Assembly (NCBI RefSeq): GCF_040782645.1 | Contig: NZ_CP160403.1 | Coordinates: forward strand, 5,863,001 to 5,927,000 | DNA: 64,000 bases | DNA from: Streptomyces sp. HUAS ZL42 | GTDB lineage: Bacteria; Actinomycetota; Actinomycetes; Streptomycetales; Streptomycetaceae | Reading direction: 5' to 3' | In this document: piece after piece, positions 61,345 to 64,000 of the stretch | How positions within the stretch are numbered: the first letter of the stretch is position 1 | Layout: every line of letters begins with the position of its first letter | Program-made: the position numbers and the translations under genes | The notes under the pieces: model-generated | Told to the model about the DNA's origin: nothing | What the model saw: the letters and a program-made list of their open reading frames with translations, nothing else | The model's database searches: none

Positions 61345-61377
61345 GGTGGTCTACACCACTGAGTGGTGTAGACCTGT
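61345..61377. promoter_or_regulatory. Two overlapping DasR-like operators upstream of nagE2
   Basis: GGTGGTCTACACCACT (61345-61360) and AGTGGTGTAGACCTGT (61362-61377) each match the DasR consensus at 14 of 16 positions. They lie 17-50 bases upstream of nagE2. Confidence 0.85.
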
Positions 61378-61495
61378 TGTAGCAGATGAAGATGGCACAA
61401 GGAACCCGCGATTCACGTGACGTTTGAACTACTCTGAGCTACGGCTCGATGACGTCCCGAAAGGGTGTGACCAGGGGTTTGTCGACCGCCCGCAG

Positions 61496-61511
61496 GGTGG
61501 TGTAGACCAGT
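61496..61511. promoter_or_regulatory. DasR-like operator upstream of nagF
   Basis: GGTGGTGTAGACCAGT matches the DasR consensus at 14 of 16 positions, 34 bases before the EIIB start. Confidence 0.82.
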
Positions 61512-61544
61512 TGCAACAAGCGGCACGGATCAGGGAGACAGAGC

Positions 61545-61778
61545 ATGGCCACCAAGGCTGAGAAGATCGTCGCCGGGCTCGGCGGCATCGACAACATCGA
61601 AGAGGTCGAGGGCTGCATCACCCGCCTGCGGACCGAAGTCGTCGACGCGAGCCTGGTCGACGAGGCCGCCCTGAAGGCCGCCGGAGCACACGGCGTCGTG
61701 AAGATGGGCACGGCGATCCAGGTCGTCATCGGCACGGACGCCGACCCGATCGCGGCGGAGATCGAAGACATGATGTGA
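61545..61778 (+). CDS. nagF: PTS EIIB component (GlcNAc type)
   Basis: 77-residue EIIB domain. The phosphorylated cysteine is Cys24 in [13 protein letters not shown]. It takes phosphate from EIIA and passes it to the sugar during transport by NagE2. It is divergent from nagE2, with three DasR-like sites in the shared region. ATG 61545 follows CAGGGAGACAGAG. Confidence 0.93.
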   Translation: MATKAEKIVAGLGGIDNIEEVEGCITRLRTEVVDASLVDEAALKAAGAHGVVKMGTAIQVVIGTDADPIAAEIEDMM

Positions 61779-61867
61779 GCGCCCGGCGCCATCCGGACAC
61801 TCACTCGGCAAGGGCCTTTCCCACCGCGGGAGGGGCCCCTTCCACATGTACGGCTAGGCTCAGCGGC

Positions 61868-62605
61868 ATGTCTCGAATCGACGGCCGCACCCCCGAACAG
61901 CTCCGCCCCGTCACCATCGAACGCGGCTGGAGCAAGCACGCCGAGGGCTCCGTCCTCGTCTCCTTCGGCGACACCAAGGTCTTCTGCACCGCCTCCGTCA
62001 CCGAAGGCGTCCCGCGCTGGCGCAAGGGCAGCGGCGAAGGCTGGGTCACCGCGGAGTACGCCATGCTGCCCCGCGCCACCAACACCCGCGGCGACCGAGA
62101 GTCCGTCAAGGGCAGGATCGGCGGCCGTACGCACGAGATCAGCCGCCTCATCGGCCGCTCCCTGCGCGCGGTCATCGACTACAAGGCCCTCGGCGAGAAC
62201 ACGATCGTGCTCGACTGCGACGTACTGCAGGCCGACGGCGGCACCCGCACCGCGGCCATCACCGGCGCGTACGTCGCCCTCGCCGACGCCGTCTCCTGGG
62301 CGCAGGGCAAGAAGCTGATCAAGCCCGGCCGCCAGCCGCTCACGGGAACCGTCGCGGCCGTCTCCGTCGGCATCGTCGGCGGAGTCCCCCTCCTGGACCT
62401 CTGCTACGAGGAGGACGTCCGGGCCGAAACGGACATGAACGTCGTCTGCACCGGCGACGGCCGCTTCGTCGAGGTCCAGGGCACCGCGGAGGCCGAGCCG
62501 TTCGCCCGCGAGGAGCTCAACGCCCTGCTCGACCTGGCGGTTTCCGGCTGCACGGAGCTGGCCGCGCTGCAGCGCAAGGCTCTTGATACGGTCCTCGAAA
62601 AGTAA
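61868..62605 (+). CDS. rph: Ribonuclease PH
   Basis: 245 residues. It trims tRNA 3' ends by phosphorolysis. Family motifs are [19 protein letters not shown] at the start, [34 protein letters not shown] and [20 protein letters not shown]. It lies upstream of a lipoprotein gene and rdgB, the usual Streptomyces order. Confidence 0.96.
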   Translation: MSRIDGRTPEQLRPVTIERGWSKHAEGSVLVSFGDTKVFCTASVTEGVPRWRKGSGEGWVTAEYAMLPRATNTRGDRESVKGRIGGRTHEISRLIGRSLRAVIDYKALGENTIVLDCDVLQADGGTRTAAITGAYVALADAVSWAQGKKLIKPGRQPLTGTVAAVSVGIVGGVPLLDLCYEEDVRAETDMNVVCTGDGRFVEVQGTAEAEPFAREELNALLDLAVSGCTELAALQRKALDTVLEK

Positions 62606-62619
62606 AGGACGCGCCAAGA

Positions 62620-62655
62620 AAGGCGGACGGTGCGGGCAACCGCGCCGCCCGCCTT
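62620..62655 (+). terminator. Hairpin after rph
   Basis: Imperfect stem AAGGCGG-A-CGG with CCG-C-CCGCCTT, 14 bases after the stop. Confidence 0.6.
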
Positions 62656-62713
62656 CGCGTCAGTACGGATACCAACGGGGCCCTCGGGCCCGACAACGGG
62701 GAGGAACACGAAC

Positions 62714-63112
62714 ATGGCCGCGAGCCGACGCCGCCGTACGACCGCCATCGCCGCCGCGGTGGCGGCCGTCGCACTGACCGCCGGACTGACCACCGGCTGC
62801 GACGCCGTCAACAAGGCACTGGACTGCGTCCAGACCGCCGAGGCCATCGCCGACAGCGTCACCGACCTCCAGCAGGCCGTGGAGAACGCGTCGAACGACC
62901 CCACGCAGATCGACGAATCCCTCCAGTCCATCGACCAGAACCTCAACGAGATCGGCGACAAGACCGACAACGCCGACCTCGACAAGGCCACCGAGGACAT
63001 GCGCAAGGCCGTCACCGAAGTGCAGACGGCCATCAAGAACGGCGACCAGACCCCCGACATCAGCGGAGTCACGGACGCGGCGGGCGAACTGACGAAGGTC
63101 TGCCGGCCGTAG
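62714..63112 (+). CDS. Small secreted lipoprotein or coiled-coil protein
   Basis: 132 residues. A basic signal peptide (SRRRRTTAIAAAVAAVALTA) ends in TTGC (Cys29), a weak lipobox. The mature part is mostly helical with regularly spaced hydrophobic residues (AEAIADSVTDLQQAVENASN, TEDMRKAVTEVQTAIKNG), consistent with a short coiled coil. Function unknown. It lies between rph and rdgB. Confidence 0.75.
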   Translation: MAASRRRRTTAIAAAVAAVALTAGLTTGCDAVNKALDCVQTAEAIADSVTDLQQAVENASNDPTQIDESLQSIDQNLNEIGDKTDNADLDKATEDMRKAVTEVQTAIKNGDQTPDISGVTDAAGELTKVCRP

Positions 63113-63145
63113 GGCGCCGCCGGTGAGGCCGGGATACTGGACGTC

Positions 63146-63748
63146 ATGACCCGCTTGATCCTCGCCACACGCAACGCCGGGAAGATCACCGAGCTGAAGA
63201 CGATCCTCGCCGACGCAGGTCTCGCCCACGACCTCGTCGGCGCGGACGCCTACCCCGACATCCCCGACGTCAAGGAGACCGGCGTCACCTTCGCCGAGAA
63301 CGCCCTGCTCAAGGCACACACCCTCGCCCAGGCCACCGGACTGCCCGCGGTCGCCGACGACTCGGGCCTGTGCGTCGACGTCCTGAACGGCGCCCCCGGC
63401 ATCTTCTCCGCCCGCTGGTCGGGCCGGCACGGCGACGACAGGGCCAACCTGGAACTGCTGCTGGCCCAGCTCGCCGACATCACCGACGAGCACCGGGGTG
63501 CACACTTCGCCTGCGCGGCGGCGCTGGCCCTCCCGGACGGCACGGAGAGGGTCGTCGAGGGCCGGCTGACGGGTGTGCTGCGGCACACCCCGGTCGGCAC
63601 GAACGGTTTCGGCTACGACCCGATCCTTCAGCCGGCGGGGGACACGCGGACGTGCGCGGAGCTGACCCCTGAGGAGAAGAACGCGATCAGCCATCGGGGG
63701 AAGGCGTTCCGGGCGTTGGTGCCGGTGGTGCGGGAGCTGTTGGGCTGA
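63146..63748 (+). CDS. rdgB: Non-canonical purine NTP pyrophosphatase
   Basis: 200 residues of the HAM1/RdgB family, which hydrolyses ITP and XTP to keep them out of DNA. Family motifs are LILATRNAGKITELKTIL, FAENALLKAHTLAQATGLP, VADDSGLCVDVLNGAPGI and GTNGFGYDPIL. A strong terminator follows. Confidence 0.96.
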   Translation: MTRLILATRNAGKITELKTILADAGLAHDLVGADAYPDIPDVKETGVTFAENALLKAHTLAQATGLPAVADDSGLCVDVLNGAPGIFSARWSGRHGDDRANLELLLAQLADITDEHRGAHFACAAALALPDGTERVVEGRLTGVLRHTPVGTNGFGYDPILQPAGDTRTCAELTPEEKNAISHRGKAFRALVPVVRELLG

Positions 63749-63755
63749 AACACGG

Positions 63756-63786
63756 GAGAGGGGCCGCCCGCTGGGTGGCCCCTCTC
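63756..63786 (+). terminator. Terminator after rdgB
   Basis: Fourteen-base arms GAGAGGGGCCGCCC and GGGTGGCCCCTCTC (one G-U), 3-base loop, followed by TTTG. Confidence 0.88.
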
Positions 63787-63792
63787 TTTGCG

Positions 63793-63877
63793 TGCGGCCG
63801 GTGGGACTCGAACCCACACGGGTGTGAACCCACTGGGACCTAAACCCAGCATGACTGCCAAATTCCATCACGGCCGC
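63793..63877 (-). tRNA. tRNA-Leu (TAG)
   Basis: 85-base class II tRNA on the minus strand. Acceptor arms are GCGGCCG and CGGCCGC, the anticodon stem is CTGGG/CCCAG with loop TTTAGGT (anticodon TAG, decoding CUA), there is a long variable arm, and the T-loop is GGGTTCGAGTCCC. The CCA end is not encoded. Confidence 0.95.
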
Positions 63878-63931
63878 TCAAAAACGGTCATCACGCTAGA
63901 CCGGCGGCACTCAGTGTACGGGGCTGCCGGG

Positions 63932-64000
63932 TCACCCGGCGAGTGGGACTCTGCCCTTCTGCCGACACCACGTTTCCGTCACTGCATGGCAGTTGGGGCA
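63932..64000 (-). CDS. C-terminal end of an HNH-nuclease-like protein (cut by window edge)
   Basis: Only 22 codons are visible, CPNCHAVTETWCRQKG then RVPLAG and TGA. The CPNCHA motif with following TETW is the zinc-binding C-terminal part of many HNH endonucleases, where it follows the catalytic HH. The rest lies to the right of the window. It is directly upstream of the tRNA-Leu gene on the same strand. Confidence 0.55.
   Translation of the reverse strand, partial: CPNCHAVTETWCRQKGRVPLAG

Overview
The window is a 64 kb piece of a very high-GC actinomycete chromosome, almost certainly from a Streptomyces. Signs are GTG/TTG starts, GGAGG-type ribosome sites, start/stop overlaps (ATGA, GTGA), and marker genes: an SsgA-like sporulation protein, a SigU/RsuA-type pair, a MatAB-type aggregation locus and DasR-type operators around aminosugar genes. 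From memory the order follows the core S. coelicolor chromosome (roughly the SCO2900-SCO2965 stretch). That is recollection, not a search. Most genes are ordinary core genes. The most interesting material is in the intergenic regions and in several decayed genes.

Layout. 1-3.6 kb (minus): a sugar ABC importer (binding lipoprotein, two permeases) followed by the start of a GH31 alpha-xylosidase, under LacI-type palindromes. 4.3-9.1 kb: a matA-matB-acyltransferase operon for an extracellular aminosugar polymer. 9.5-12.2 kb: nitrate transporter plus a HemD-like/winged-helix regulator (NnaR type). 12.6-17.4 kb: CGNR zinc-finger protein, sigU-rsuA and a HelD-type RNA polymerase motor. 17.5-21.5 kb: a candidate structured RNA, malic enzyme, HU and murA. 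21.8-24.7 kb: AlgH-like protein, DUF3039, a shrunken permease relic behind a DasR-like site, and a GH20 hexosaminidase. 24.9-30.6 kb: five overlapping genes for a xanthine dehydrogenase-like molybdenum enzyme with two oddities, a small membrane protein and a P-loop kinase. 30.7-36.9 kb: tandem SUKH protein, tRNA-Cys, a broken MFS gene, a helicase, an IclR regulator and a YlbL-type protease. 36.9-39.5 kb (minus): small ORF, broken ArsR gene, two orphan osmolyte-type permeases and an AsnC regulator divergent from hppD. 39.6-45.2 kb: hppD, split cobalt-type nitrile hydratase, TPR protein, FAD oxidase, ssgG. 45.5-51.5 kb: two RDD proteins, a small membrane protein and a secreted M6 protease. 51.5-54.7 kb: pncA, pncB, clpS, DUF2017. 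55-58.6 kb: amino-acid permease, then mec, a cysteine-containing leader peptide, cysO and cysM. 58.6-64 kb: PemK-like protein, metallo-hydrolase, N-acetylglucosamine PTS genes with DasR sites, rph, a lipoprotein, rdgB, tRNA-Leu and the tail of an HNH protein.

How it fits together. Several modules deal with aminosugars: the mat operon makes a GlcNAc-type polymer, GH20 releases GlcNAc, the NagE2/NagF PTS imports it, and DasR-like sites link the last two. The transporter that would normally sit beside GH20 survives only as a 50-codon relic. The cysteine genes form a CysO thiocarboxylate pathway with a JAMM protease, and a leader peptide suggests attenuation by cysteine supply. Strong palindromic terminators separate most convergent gene pairs. 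I saw no CRISPR array, prophage or intact insertion sequence.
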